Shown: positions 52,084 to 61,796, counted from the first letter of the stretch. The stretch: 64,000 bases of DNA from Roseibium album (GCF_001404515.1 NZ_CXWE01000008.1:307206-371205), one strand, 5' to 3'. The notes: generated from the letters alone by a model not told the origin. Made by a program: numbers and translations.

Positions 52084-53593
52084 TCCACTCTTTGACAGCC
52101 TGTTTGGCGTTCATGCCGGCAAGACGACACCGTTTCTCCACCTGCTGGACGGAAGCACGATCACGCATCAGGATTTCCTGGAAATGGCTGCGAGAACCGC
52201 CAATGTACTTGCGCAAATCGGGCTGACAGCCGGTGACCGGGTCGCAGCACAGATTCAAAAATCGCCGGAAGCACTCGCGCTCTATGCCGCCTGCGCCCAG
52301 GCGGGATTGGTGTTCTTGCCGCTCAACACCGCCTATACGGTCGATGAGCTGACCTATTTCATCGACAATAGCGGTGCTTCGCTGATCGTGTGCGATGGCC
52401 GCAGCAAAGATGCTCTGGAGCCGGTCGCGGCGTCACTGAACGCGAAGATCGAAACGCTGAATCCGGACGGAACAGGCTCTTTGAGCGCGCGCGCCGCCGA
52501 GATGCCGACACGTTTTGCCACTGTCGACCGATCAGGCGACGACCTTGCCGCGTTTCTCTATACTTCAGGCACGACGGGCCGGTCCAAGGGAGCAATGCTG
52601 ACGCAGAACAATCTCCTTTCCAATGCCGAGACCCTTGTCGGGGAGTGGCGTTTCACCAAAGGCGATGTTCTTCTGCACGCACTGCCGATCTTTCACACGC
52701 ATGGGCTGTTCGTGGCGACGAATGTCGTCCTGGCATCGGGGGCGAGCATGGTCTTCATGCCGAAATTCGACCTGGACCAGATCATCGCACACATGCCGGA
52801 CGTGACCGCGATGATGGGCGTTCCAACATTCTATACCCGGCTGCTTGACGACCCGCGGTTCACCCGGGAACTGACGGCTCACATGCGTCTATTTGTGTCC
52901 GGGTCCGCTCCGCTCCTGGCCGAAACCCACGTCCAGTTCGAAAACCGGACGGGTCATCGTATTCTGGAACGATATGGCATGACCGAAACGAACATGAACA
53001 CGTCCAATCCCTATGATGGCGAGCGCCGCGCCGGAACCGTCGGCTTTCCGCTTCCCGGCGTGGAACTCAAGATCACCGATCCGGAGAGCGGTGCAACCCT
53101 GCCTCCGGGCGACGTCGGCCAGATCGAGGTGCGTGGCCCCAATGTGTTCAAGGGCTATTGGCAGATGCCGGAAAAAACCGCTGCCGAACTGCGTAGCGAC
53201 GGATTCTTCATCACAGGAGATCTCGGGCGGATCGACGAGGACGGATATGTTCACATCGTTGGCCGCAACAAGGACCTGATTATTTCCGGCGGCTACAATA
53301 TCTATCCCAAGGAAATCGAGCTTGTCCTGGACGATCAACCCGGTGTTGCGGAAAGCGCAGTGATCGGTGTTCCTCATCCGGATTTTGGCGAAACGGTGCT
53401 GGGCGTGCTTGTGCCGGAGAAAGACGTGGCCCCGGATATCGAGTCGATCCACGAAGCGGTCAAGACCTCGCTGGCGCGATTCAAGCACCCGAAAAAGCTG
53501 ATCGTGATTGATGAACTGCCGCGCAACACCATGGGCAAGGTTCAGAAAAACATCCTGCGGGACAAATTCCAGGACATGTTCGCGCCGGCCTGA
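52076..53593 (+). CDS. matB: Malonyl-CoA synthetase MatB
   Basis: MatB activates malonate to malonyl-CoA with ATP. The 505-residue acyl-CoA synthetase has the P-loop YTSGTTGRSKGAML (about 161), ERYGMTETNMNTSNPYDG, TGDLGRIDEDGYV and GRNKDLIISGGYNIYP, with the catalytic Lys in NTMGKVQK near the end. The MTETNMNTSNPY context is that of MatB rather than of acetyl- or long-chain synthetases. With MatA it converts malonate to acetyl-CoA. Confidence 0.95.
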   Translation: MPNPLFDSLFGVHAGKTTPFLHLLDGSTITHQDFLEMAARTANVLAQIGLTAGDRVAAQIQKSPEALALYAACAQAGLVFLPLNTAYTVDELTYFIDNSGASLIVCDGRSKDALEPVAASLNAKIETLNPDGTGSLSARAAEMPTRFATVDRSGDDLAAFLYTSGTTGRSKGAMLTQNNLLSNAETLVGEWRFTKGDVLLHALPIFHTHGLFVATNVVLASGASMVFMPKFDLDQIIAHMPDVTAMMGVPTFYTRLLDDPRFTRELTAHMRLFVSGSAPLLAETHVQFENRTGHRILERYGMTETNMNTSNPYDGERRAGTVGFPLPGVELKITDPESGATLPPGDVGQIEVRGPNVFKGYWQMPEKTAAELRSDGFFITGDLGRIDEDGYVHIVGRNKDLIISGGYNIYPKEIELVLDDQPGVAESAVIGVPHPDFGETVLGVLVPEKDVAPDIESIHEAVKTSLARFKHPKKLIVIDELPRNTMGKVQKNILRDKFQDMFAPA

Positions 53594-53883
53594 CCTTCCC
53601 TGACGCGCCCGGCGCCCCTCTGGCTTGACGGTCTCCTCAAAGAGGTCAAAAGGTTGCCGGGATGATTGACTTGACGAAAAGACCGAACTAGCGTTCCGGA
53701 CAGTCCACACGAACCAAGGGAGGATCATTTGACGTATTTCCGCTTCCATGATCGAACCCGAGGTCCTGTCCAGGCCCTGCAAATGCGTTTGTAGGGCTGA
53801 TCGGAGGACAGTTTTTCAAGTCACCACGATCTGCCCAGAAGGCAGCTTTATTGCTGCGAATCCCGGTTCGAAAGTTGTGACAC
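53594..53883. promoter_or_regulatory. Intergenic region upstream of ABC-F gene
   Basis: A 290-base region between matB and the ABC-F gene. It contains a strong ribosome-binding-site-like AAGGGAGGA at 53716-53724, followed by a TTG at 53729 opening a 21-codon frame (MTYFRFHDRTRGPVQALQMR...) that ends at 53794. This might be a leader peptide controlling the ABC-F gene, as some resistance ABC-F genes are controlled, or the remains of a lost gene. Confidence 0.35.
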
Positions 53884-55404
53884 ATGTCCCTGATCAATCT
53901 GCGCAATCTCGGCGTTATTTACTCTACACCCCTGTTTGAAAACCTGAACCTTAGCCTTGGCAAAGGTGAGCGGATCGGTCTCGTTGCGGCAAACGGGACA
54001 GGCAAATCCACTCTGCTCCGCATAATCGCCGGTGAGACCGAGGCGACACAGGGTGACATCATCCTTGCGCGGGGGACGAAGGTCGGACTTGTTACACAGG
54101 ATGTTCCAGACGACCTTGTGGAACTGTCGCTCTTTGATGCGGTCCTGTCCGCTCTTGATCCCGAGCAGATCGAATCGGAAAGCTGGCGTGCCGATATCGC
54201 GTTGAATGACCTGGAGGTTCCGGAGATTCATTGGAGGCGTCCCCTGAACAAACTGTCAGGGGGCTGGCAAAGGGTTGCGCTGCTTGCAAGGGCCTGGGTG
54301 AGTGAGCCAGATGTGCTTCTGCTGGACGAACCGACGAACCACCTGGATCTGAACCGCATCGGGGTTCTGCAGACCTGGATTTCGACCGTCGCGCGCAGCA
54401 CACCGATGATCGTGGCCAGTCACGACCGGGCATTTCTGGATGCGGTCTGCAACCGGACCCTTTTCCTGCGCCGCGAAAAATCGCATGTCTTCGCGTTGCC
54501 TTACACAAAGGCACGCGAAAGCCTTTCTGAACAGGATAGCGCTGCCGAACGTCAGTTTCAGAACGACTTCGCCAAGGCGAGCCAGCTCCGCCGCAAAGCT
54601 GCGAAGTTGAAAAACATCGGCATCAATTCAGGGTCTGATCTGCTGCTTAACAAGACCAAACAGCTGAACGAGCGTGCCCAGAAGATAGAAGATACGGCCC
54701 GACCCGCTGAAAGGCATCAATCTGCAGGAAAAATCCGCCTGGAAAACTCAGGAGCGCACGCCAAGGCCCTGGTCAGCCTTGCCGAATCTGCCGTGACAAT
54801 TCCGGACGGCCGTACGCTGTTCAAGCTTCCACCGCTATGGATCAACCCCGGAGACAGGGTCGTTGTTCTTGGCGCGAACGGTACCGGCAAGACGCGGCTG
54901 CTGTCGCTGGTGACGGGCGCACTTGATGCCGAAGTTGCCAATATCCGCGTTGCCCCTTCTGCAATCCCTGGTGTTTCCGATCAGAACCTTTCCCAGCTCG
55001 ACAGGTTCAAGAGCCCGATGTCCGCGGTGACGGAGATGTCGGATGTCGGCGACCACAGAGCACGCGCGCTCCTGGCCGAAGCAGGCCTTCATATCGATCT
55101 GCAGGAAAAACGAATCTCCATTCTCTCGGGAGGACAACGCAGCAGGTTGGCGATGCTTTTGCTGCGCCTTTCAAAGCCGAATCTCTATGTTCTCGACGAA
55201 CCCACCAACCATCTCGATATCGATGGCCAGGAAGCGCTTGAGCGGGAACTGCTCATCCACGACACCACAGCGCTGATTGTCAGCCACGACCGAACTTTCG
55301 TGCGCAATGTCGGCACACGTTTCTGGCTTATCGACGGTAAACGGCTTGCGGAAACCGACAGTCCCGAAACGTTCTTTGACGTGCAAATGGACGGAGCGGT
55401 CTGA
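53884..55404 (+). CDS. ABC-F family ATPase
   Basis: A 506-residue soluble protein with two ABC domains and no membrane part. First domain: AANGTGKST, LSGGWQRVALLARA, LLLDEPTNHLD; second: GANGTGKTR, LSGGQRSRLAML, YVLDEPTNHLD. The linker between them (about 205-290) is basic and helical. ABC-F proteins act on the ribosome, as translation factors or for antibiotic protection. It is not a clear match to the housekeeping EttA, Uup or YheS groups from memory, so it may be a resistance-type member. It has a long leader with a possible short peptide. Confidence 0.88.
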   Translation: MSLINLRNLGVIYSTPLFENLNLSLGKGERIGLVAANGTGKSTLLRIIAGETEATQGDIILARGTKVGLVTQDVPDDLVELSLFDAVLSALDPEQIESESWRADIALNDLEVPEIHWRRPLNKLSGGWQRVALLARAWVSEPDVLLLDEPTNHLDLNRIGVLQTWISTVARSTPMIVASHDRAFLDAVCNRTLFLRREKSHVFALPYTKARESLSEQDSAAERQFQNDFAKASQLRRKAAKLKNIGINSGSDLLLNKTKQLNERAQKIEDTARPAERHQSAGKIRLENSGAHAKALVSLAESAVTIPDGRTLFKLPPLWINPGDRVVVLGANGTGKTRLLSLVTGALDAEVANIRVAPSAIPGVSDQNLSQLDRFKSPMSAVTEMSDVGDHRARALLAEAGLHIDLQEKRISILSGGQRSRLAMLLLRLSKPNLYVLDEPTNHLDIDGQEALERELLIHDTTALIVSHDRTFVRNVGTRFWLIDGKRLAETDSPETFFDVQMDGAV

Positions 55405-55407
55405 AAC

Positions 55408-56070
55408 TCAGCTCAGCACAACCACCTTGGTGCCGAGCTCGACGCGCTTGTAAAGATCGATAATGTCCTGGTGCCACATGCGGATACAGCCGCTGGACGC
55501 ATTGGTCCCGATGCTGCTCGGCTGGTTGGTACTGTGGATGCGGTAGAGCGTATCCTTGTTGCCCTGCCAGAGATAGAGCCCGCGGGCACCGATGGGGTTT
55601 CGCGGTCCACCCTCCTGCCCGTCCCGATACTTTTCCAGTTTGGGGTCACGCTCGATCATCTCGTCGGGCGGGAACCATTTCGGCCATTCCCGCTTGAAAC
55701 GGATGACCGCTTCCCCGTTCCAGGCAAAGCCCGCGCGCCCGACACCGATGCCATAGCGGATGGCGCGCCCGCCGGGTTGAACAAGATAAAGGAATTTCTT
55801 TTTCGGATCGACGACGATTGTCCCTGCAGGATATTTGGTTGGATAAAACACCGTTTGCCGCAGGTATTTCGGATCAAAAGACTGATAGTCGATCCCCGGA
55901 AGTGAAAATCCACCATCCCGGACCGGCGCGTAGGCGGACGCATAATTCGGTGTTCCGTCTGAAAGAGGGGTCAGACCCGCCTGAACAGTCGATTTCTGCT
56001 TGCCCTGACAGGCCGCCAACAGAAACGGAACTGCAAAAACCAAATGACGGCGGCTCAGTTTTGATGCCAT
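55408..56070 (-). CDS. L,D-transpeptidase (YkuD), lipoprotein-type
   Basis: A 220-residue cell-wall enzyme that forms 3-3 peptidoglycan cross-links or attaches proteins to peptidoglycan. The N-terminus has a lipobox-like LLAAC after a hydrophobic stretch, also compatible with a twin-Arg-like start (LSRRHLVF). The YkuD catalytic signature is IHSTNQPSSIG and SSGCIRM with the nucleophile Cys. ATG 56070 follows AGGGAA; longer frames reach 56163. It is convergent with the ABC-F gene, only three bases apart. Confidence 0.9.
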   Translation of the reverse strand: MASKLSRRHLVFAVPFLLAACQGKQKSTVQAGLTPLSDGTPNYASAYAPVRDGGFSLPGIDYQSFDPKYLRQTVFYPTKYPAGTIVVDPKKKFLYLVQPGGRAIRYGIGVGRAGFAWNGEAVIRFKREWPKWFPPDEMIERDPKLEKYRDGQEGGPRNPIGARGLYLWQGNKDTLYRIHSTNQPSSIGTNASSGCIRMWHQDIIDLYKRVELGTKVVVLS

Positions 56071-56571
56071 TTTCAATTCCCTTTGCGCTCGGTCGAGCGG
56101 ACAATCCAGTTCAACATTGCAACTTCGCGCCATCTGACCCCGGATCCGGGACCGAAAGGGCACTCTTCAATACGCAACGCAGAGTTCAAGCGAACAATAT
56201 TATGGTAAACGGCAAATTAATGGCCGCTTCAAGTCATTGTGTTCTCAACCGGTTCCTTGACATCAATTCGGTTACCTTGGCGGAAGACAACGTCAACCGG
56301 GTTTGCGTTGGAGCACCCGGCAAATCCGTTCGGGAGAAAAGCCTGACTTTGCAAGGCTTCCGGTCTTCGCCGCCGCCCCAACTTTATCCGTCCCCGATGA
56401 TGTCAAACTCCACCGACGGCAGCGTCCGGAGCTGGCAGAAAATTCACACGGATATTGCGCGAGGGAGCATTCTCGTGACAAACAGCGGATTGAACCGCAC
56501 GTGTTCCTGCCAACCGACTTCGGTCCGTTTCGGTAGCCCTTCGCCTCCTTTTGCAAGTTAAAGAGCCGCAC
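56071..56571. other. Intergenic region between L,D-transpeptidase and SMR gene
   Basis: About 500 bases between divergent genes. Short frames on both strands are long by chance in this GC-rich DNA but show no codon bias or family resemblance. Promoters for both flanking genes should lie here. No repeat, hairpin or RNA gene was recognised. Confidence 0.5.
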
Positions 56572-56919
56572 ATGCCCGCCAGCCCGATCGCAACCTACCT
56601 GTTCCTGGGTGCCGCCATCCTGGCAGAAGTCATCGCGACCTCCGCATTGGCAAGAACCGAAAACTTCACGCGTCTTGTGCCGTCGCTCATTACGATTGCC
56701 GGCTACGGTCTGTCATTCTGGCTTTTGTCCTACCCGATCCGGGTACTACCCACCGGTGTGGTCTACGCCATCTGGTCGGGTGCCGGAATCGTTCTGATCA
56801 CCATGGTTGCCTGGCTGGCATTCGATCAGAAACTGGACCTTCCCGCCCTTGTCGGTCTCGGCCTGATCATCGCAGGCGTCGTGATCATCAATGTCTTTTC
56901 GAAATCGGTCGCTCACTAG
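56572..56919 (+). CDS. SMR-family multidrug efflux protein (EmrE-like)
   Basis: A 115-residue four-helix protein. The conserved Glu of EmrE is in the first helix (LGAAILAEVIATSALA), and YAIWSGAGIVLIT in the third helix is the family signature. It would export cationic compounds against protons. The start is taken at ATG 56572 by alignment with EmrE; the frame is open to 56551. Confidence 0.92.
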   Translation: MPASPIATYLFLGAAILAEVIATSALARTENFTRLVPSLITIAGYGLSFWLLSYPIRVLPTGVVYAIWSGAGIVLITMVAWLAFDQKLDLPALVGLGLIIAGVVIINVFSKSVAH

Positions 56920-57255
56920 AAGCAGATACCTGCATGGCCTCTCTCCAAGACGCTGCCCTTGCCTGGCGATGAACAGGTTGTAGGCGGAATCACACCATGC
57001 TTTCGCCAGCGCGGTCGTATACCCGCCTGTCGCTGGATAACAAGGCCGAAGGCATCTTCGATACAATCAAGGCACGACATTTCCCTTTTGTTTAAAGAGG
57101 TTGCCGCCATTTCGTAAGGTAATGACAATAAAACTCAAATGCACCTCAACAGCCGCGTTGAAAATTACAAAATTCAGCAATATAATATCAATATACAGTT
57201 TGCTTTATTTTAGAACATTTCAATTTTTTCTCTTTTTGGTTGTGAGGGCGCGTGT
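56920..57255. promoter_or_regulatory. Upstream region of peroxidase operon, AT-rich
   Basis: A 336-base region. The second half (about 57120-57245) is very AT-rich compared with the flanks and lies directly upstream of the peroxidase operon, so a promoter is likely there, although I cannot fix its elements. The first half has no clear gene; short frames on the minus strand are not convincing. Confidence 0.4.
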
Positions 57256-60132
57256 ATGTTGGCTTCAGACGACGAAAACAAACCTGAAATTACTGACAAT
57301 ATTGTTGGAATTACAAAGTGGGAGAAATACAGGAGCGAAAGAAACGGAGCCGACCAGGAGCGCAAGGACTTCGAGCGCTTCGCCCATACGATCCTGAAAG
57401 TTCAGGACAAGGTCCGTCGCAGATCCGGTGCGCTGCGCATCGATCGCGCGCAACACGCCAAGGCACTTCTGGCGATTGACAATGCGGTGCTCAAGGTTTC
57501 CGAAGACCTGCCGGATGATCTGTCCGTGGGCCACTGGCAAAAAGGTGCGGAACTGCCTGTTGTCCTGCGCCTGTCCAACGCGAGCGGCCAGCACCAGCCG
57601 GACAGCGATCGTGACCTGCGAGGTGCGGCGCTCAGGGTGGATACCGGCGCCGGTGTCCAGGACCTCCTGATGACGAATTTTCCCGTTCCGCACGCCCGTG
57701 ATGCCGAACAGTTCATCGCATTTGCCTCCGCCATGGCCGGAAACCGAATTGTCGGTGTCATCAAGCTGGTATTCGCGGTCGGTCCGCGGGAAGCCATTCG
57801 GATGCTTCGCAATGTTTCAGGTGGCACCAAGCGTCCCGTCCATTCGCTGACGGAGGAAAGCTTCTGGAGCCGCGGAGCGGCGCTCTGGGGTGACGCCGGT
57901 CCCGTGCGATACTTTATCCGGCCTGCCAACAGTGCTGCCGTAAAAGAGGGCAATACTGAAGTCCCGGACAATCCAAATTACCTGCGGAACGAAATCGCCC
58001 AATTGGTAAGTGAAGGGGACGCCAGCTGGGAATTTTGCGTCCAGCGCTTCGTGAACGAGGAGATCACACCGGTCGAGGATGCTGCTTCGGAATGGCCTGA
58101 AGACAGATCGGCACCGATAGTCGTCGCCGTCCTGACCGTGCCCGAGCAGGACGTCACCACGCTGGAAGCGCAGGACAAAGCCGTTCAGATCGACGGACTG
58201 GCCTTCAACCCATGGAACACCCGACCTGAATTCCGTCCACTCGGAAATCTCAACCGCGCTCGCAAGGCCGTTTACGCAGCAAGCGCTGCCCATCGTGCAC
58301 GGAAACGGTTTTACGAACCAGTTCCGCTGCGCAACCGGATTGTCACGGCAGTACTCGAACGCGCCTTCGGGCTGCTCAACCGCTGGCGACCCTGGTACCG
58401 TCTGCCGCATCTGCTGGCGCTTTTGAACCTGTCCCTGCTGCGTCATCAGCTGCGCCGGGAAAACCTGATTGACCGCGAACCGGTCGAACCGAACCCGCAA
58501 GCGACGCAGCCCGGGAACCCGACACCGGAAGAGGCCTGGGACCGCAGGTCCTTTGACGGAACGCAGAACGACCTCGGCGTTCCGGACATGGGTAAGGTCA
58601 AGGCCGTGTTCGGTCGCAATCTGCCACCTGATCCGCGCCCGGACGATATCAATACGCCGAACCCGGTCGAAGTCAGCAAGCAGTTGCTCTATCGAAAGTC
58701 GTTTATACCGGCGACTTCGCTGAACGTGATAGCAGCCGCCTGGATCCAGTTCCAGGTCCATGACTGGGTTCAGCACAGCCGCCGTAAATTCGGGGAAGAC
58801 GACATCCAGGTGCCAATGCCCGAGGGCGAAACATGGAAAAACACGCCCAAGGGTAAGAAAGAGACCGTCATGCGGATCTCCGGCGATGTTCCCATCGGGA
58901 CTTCGGATGATCAGAAACTGACGTTTGAAAATACCGTTTCCCACTGGTGGGACGGATCGGAGATTTACGGCAGCAGCCTACAGAAAGCCGCACGCTTGCG
59001 CGACGGCACCGGACCGATGCTGCGTCTGGAGGAAGGCTATCTGCCGGAAAACAATCTCGGCATGGAAGTTACAGGCTTTAACGAGAGCTGGTGGCTTGGC
59101 CTGTCCGCGTTACACACGCTGTTTGCCCGTGAGCACAATTCGGTTTGTGACGCTCTCCGGCGTGAATACAGCACCTGGAGCGACGAGCGGGTCTATCAGA
59201 CAGCAAGGCTGGTGATCTCCGCGCTGATTGCCAAGATCCATACGGCTGAATGGACGCCCGCCATCCTGGCAACTCCGGAAATCGATGTCGCCCTGAATGC
59301 GAACTGGTCCGGTCCGGGCGGGGCATTCACCCGGATGGGTCTGTGGCTTCAGGAAGCGCACGCGCTGCGTGGCATTCCCGAAACGCTTCCGGACCATCAC
59401 AACGCGCGATATTGCCTGACCGAAGACTTTGTCACGGTCTACCGGCTGCATCCGCTTCTGCCTGACGACTATCATATTTACGATTCCGCGACCGGCGGTT
59501 TCCGGGAGAAACTGGAATTCAATGATATCCAGGGGATCAGGACGGACGAAGTGATGCGCAGGGTCGGGCTGTCCGACGTGCTCTATTCGATGGGCAACTC
59601 ACATCCGGGTGCGATCACGCTCCACAATTATCCCAGGTCGCTTCAGCACTTCACCCGTACATCGCCGGACCTCAAGACCGAGATCATAGACCTGTCGGTC
59701 GTCGATCTCGTGCGGGAGCGCTCGCGAGGGATACCGCGGTACAACAAGTTTCGTCAGGGACTTCACAAGTCGCCGATCCGGCGATGGGAAGACATCACGG
59801 CGAACAGCGAGGATGTGCGGCTCCTCAAGGACATCTACGGCTCGTTCGACAATGTCGACACGATGGTCGGTCTATTTGCGGAAACGCCACCACCGGGTTT
59901 CGGCTTCTCCGACACCGCCTTCCGGATCTTCATCCTGATGGCGACCCGCAGATTGCAATCCGACCGTTTCCTGACTGTCGATTTCCGACCAGAAATCTAT
60001 TCACCGCTTGGAATTGCCTGGGTTCAGGAAAATACGATGACGAGCATTATCCTGCGTCATTTCCCTGAATTTGCGAGTGTCCTGCCCACGGGACAAAGTG
60101 CCTTTGCGCCCTGGCGCCCTCGGCAGACCTGA
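57256..60132 (+). CDS. Catalase-like / alpha-dioxygenase-like haem peroxidase fusion
   Basis: A 958-residue bifunctional haem protein without a signal peptide. Residues about 45-350 are catalase-like: RAQHAKAL (His67, distal), RLSNASG, RDLRGAALRV (119-128), MTNFPVPHARD and the proximal R336xxxY340 motif in RARKAVY, in the setting FNPW...RPLGNLNRARKAVY of oxylipin-type catalases. Residues about 440-958 match fatty-acid alpha-dioxygenase/animal haem peroxidases: WIQFQVHDW (His502, distal), REHNSVCDAL, ALIAKIHTAEW and YRLHPLLPDDY (His732, proximal). Catalase-type and dioxygenase domains together recall coral AOS-lipoxygenase fusions that make and convert fatty-acid hydroperoxides. It is the first gene of a four-gene operon. 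Substrate and direction of the domains' work are inferred. Confidence 0.88.
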   Translation: MLASDDENKPEITDNIVGITKWEKYRSERNGADQERKDFERFAHTILKVQDKVRRRSGALRIDRAQHAKALLAIDNAVLKVSEDLPDDLSVGHWQKGAELPVVLRLSNASGQHQPDSDRDLRGAALRVDTGAGVQDLLMTNFPVPHARDAEQFIAFASAMAGNRIVGVIKLVFAVGPREAIRMLRNVSGGTKRPVHSLTEESFWSRGAALWGDAGPVRYFIRPANSAAVKEGNTEVPDNPNYLRNEIAQLVSEGDASWEFCVQRFVNEEITPVEDAASEWPEDRSAPIVVAVLTVPEQDVTTLEAQDKAVQIDGLAFNPWNTRPEFRPLGNLNRARKAVYAASAAHRARKRFYEPVPLRNRIVTAVLERAFGLLNRWRPWYRLPHLLALLNLSLLRHQLRRENLIDREPVEPNPQATQPGNPTPEEAWDRRSFDGTQNDLGVPDMGKVKAVFGRNLPPDPRPDDINTPNPVEVSKQLLYRKSFIPATSLNVIAAAWIQFQVHDWVQHSRRKFGEDDIQVPMPEGETWKNTPKGKKETVMRISGDVPIGTSDDQKLTFENTVSHWWDGSEIYGSSLQKAARLRDGTGPMLRLEEGYLPENNLGMEVTGFNESWWLGLSALHTLFAREHNSVCDALRREYSTWSDERVYQTARLVISALIAKIHTAEWTPAILATPEIDVALNANWSGPGGAFTRMGLWLQEAHALRGIPETLPDHHNARYCLTEDFVTVYRLHPLLPDDYHIYDSATGGFREKLEFNDIQGIRTDEVMRRVGLSDVLYSMGNSHPGAITLHNYPRSLQHFTRTSPDLKTEIIDLSVVDLVRERSRGIPRYNKFRQGLHKSPIRRWEDITANSEDVRLLKDIYGSFDNVDTMVGLFAETPPPGFGFSDTAFRIFILMATRRLQSDRFLTVDFRPEIYSPLGIAWVQENTMTSIILRHFPEFASVLPTGQSAFAPWRPRQT

Positions 60133-60144
60133 GGAGAACAGCTC

Positions 60145-61788
60145 ATGCCAGTCTCCGTCCCTCGTCTCAACTATGTCTGGCGGGTCGCCCTTTGGGTATT
60201 GAACATCGCCATTCTGATCGCCGTTCTGGCGACCGGCTACCTTGTTTACATCGAACGAGGCTGGGCCAAGCCGATCTATCGGGATGCGCCTCAGGCGTTT
60301 CGCAATGGCACGATCGGGACCGAAGTCATGCCGCTGCCCGTGGCGCTCGTCCTGCCGGATCTGTTTCCGCATCATTTCCAGCCTGGCGGCCAGGAGGCCG
60401 GCACCTGGGTGGAACAATTCGGATTTCTGGACGATCCGGACAATCCCGACGGCCTTCCTGTCGGGTTTACCACGACCAACTACCGGCCGCAGACGGCGGC
60501 CCCATCGCCGGTGCCGTTCGTCGCGCTTACCTGCGCGCTTTGCCACACAACCGAATTCAGCACGTCCGATGGCGCAGAACCCGTTCGGTTGCTTGGCCCC
60601 GGAAGCGTCTCCATCAACCTTTTCGCGTGGCTGGATGCCTTCCAGTCGTCGCTGATCGAACGCATGCCGACGGCTCCTGGAGAACCGGTGGAAGACGCCC
60701 CGTTCCGGCTGACGGTGCCGGCAATCATGGCCACTTACGAGGAAAAGACGGGAAAGAGCCTCAGCCTGCCCGAACGGATCATGACCGGCCTGTGGCTCCG
60801 TCAGATCCGGGAACGCCTTCTTGCAAACATCGAGCGATTTGACGAGCCATACGGCTATGGCCGCTCGCGAGATGAAGATGTCACTCCCACAGGGCCGACC
60901 CGAACACTGGCCTTTCGCACGTTGCTTCGAAACGTGATGCACTACCCGGCCAACAACCTGCCGATCCACTCCAAGATCGCGACAATCTACAATCAGGGCT
61001 GGCGCGAACGGGCTCAGTTCGACGGATCTGTTTCGAATGTGGAAGCGCGCAGTTCGCTTGCTGCCGTCGCGGCCGGCGCGACCGAGGTCAACCTCGCCCA
61101 CCCCGAGATCGTGCACAATATTCGCGAAGCGATCGCCTACACGATTTCGCTGGCACCACCCAAATTCCAGGACCTGTTTCCCGAGGCCGGGCAACCCGAC
61201 CCGGGTGCCGTGCAGCGCGGACGGCAGGTCTACAGGAATTCTTGCATGTCCTGCCACGGCGACCGATCCGGCGAAGGGTGGGAACCGGGCGAAAGAACGC
61301 ATGAAGTGATCCCCTTGTCTGAAATCGGCACCGACCCCGAACGGGTCATGTTCCGCCACTATGGCGAGATGCCGGATGCGCTCCACGCCTATTTTCCGAA
61401 GGAGCATCCCTTCGCCTTCGCTCGCGACGAGGTTCATCCTCAACCCCAGGACGCCGACAATCTGGCCATTCGCGGCTACGTGGCGGGGCCGGTCGACGGC
61501 GCCTTTTTGAGAGCACCGTTCCTGCACAATGCGAGCATTCTGACCCTGGCAGAGCTTATCAATCTCGAGCCGAGGCGGGCCCAGTTCTATCGCGGCTGGA
61601 ACACCTACGACACCGACCGTGCAGGATTTGCCAGCCCATCGGCAAAAGACAGCCGGCGTTACTTCCTGTTCGAGACGTCAGCACCGGGAAATTCGAATGC
61701 GGGGCATAACTACCCGTGGGCGATTGACGACCCGGAGCGGGATCCGGCTGCCCTGTCCGACCTGCTTGCATACCTGAAAACCCTGTGA
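60145..61788 (+). CDS. Membrane-anchored di-haem cytochrome c, RoxA-like
   Basis: A 547-residue periplasmic protein with an N-terminal helix anchor (about residues 10-34) and two c-type haem sites, CALCH at 130-134 and CMSCH at 367-371. The C-terminal region FLRAPFLHNASILTLAEL...FYRGWNTYD resembles the RoxA/RoxB rubber-oxygenase and di-haem peroxidase group, whose members cleave polyisoprenoid or other hydrocarbon double bonds with oxygen. It starts 12 bases after the peroxidase gene and overlaps the next frame. The activity is inferred from family and is not certain. Confidence 0.83.
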   Translation: MPVSVPRLNYVWRVALWVLNIAILIAVLATGYLVYIERGWAKPIYRDAPQAFRNGTIGTEVMPLPVALVLPDLFPHHFQPGGQEAGTWVEQFGFLDDPDNPDGLPVGFTTTNYRPQTAAPSPVPFVALTCALCHTTEFSTSDGAEPVRLLGPGSVSINLFAWLDAFQSSLIERMPTAPGEPVEDAPFRLTVPAIMATYEEKTGKSLSLPERIMTGLWLRQIRERLLANIERFDEPYGYGRSRDEDVTPTGPTRTLAFRTLLRNVMHYPANNLPIHSKIATIYNQGWRERAQFDGSVSNVEARSSLAAVAAGATEVNLAHPEIVHNIREAIAYTISLAPPKFQDLFPEAGQPDPGAVQRGRQVYRNSCMSCHGDRSGEGWEPGERTHEVIPLSEIGTDPERVMFRHYGEMPDALHAYFPKEHPFAFARDEVHPQPQDADNLAIRGYVAGPVDGAFLRAPFLHNASILTLAELINLEPRRAQFYRGWNTYDTDRAGFASPSAKDSRRYFLFETSAPGNSNAGHNYPWAIDDPERDPAALSDLLAYLKTL

Positions 61789-61796
61789 GGTCCGCC

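Noticed and set aside
55818..56561. 247-codon plus-strand frame before the SMR gene
   Set aside because: More than a third overlaps the L,D-transpeptidase gene antisense, and the rest shows no codon bias or homology.
56916..57128. Short minus-strand frames downstream of the SMR gene
   Set aside because: Two overlapping frames of similar length compete and neither has a start signal or known relatives.
60001..61527. 508-codon frame antisense to the RoxA-like cytochrome gene
   Set aside because: The sense strand encodes two CxxCH sites and an anchored cytochrome; the antisense product is rich in Arg/Gly/His with no fold.
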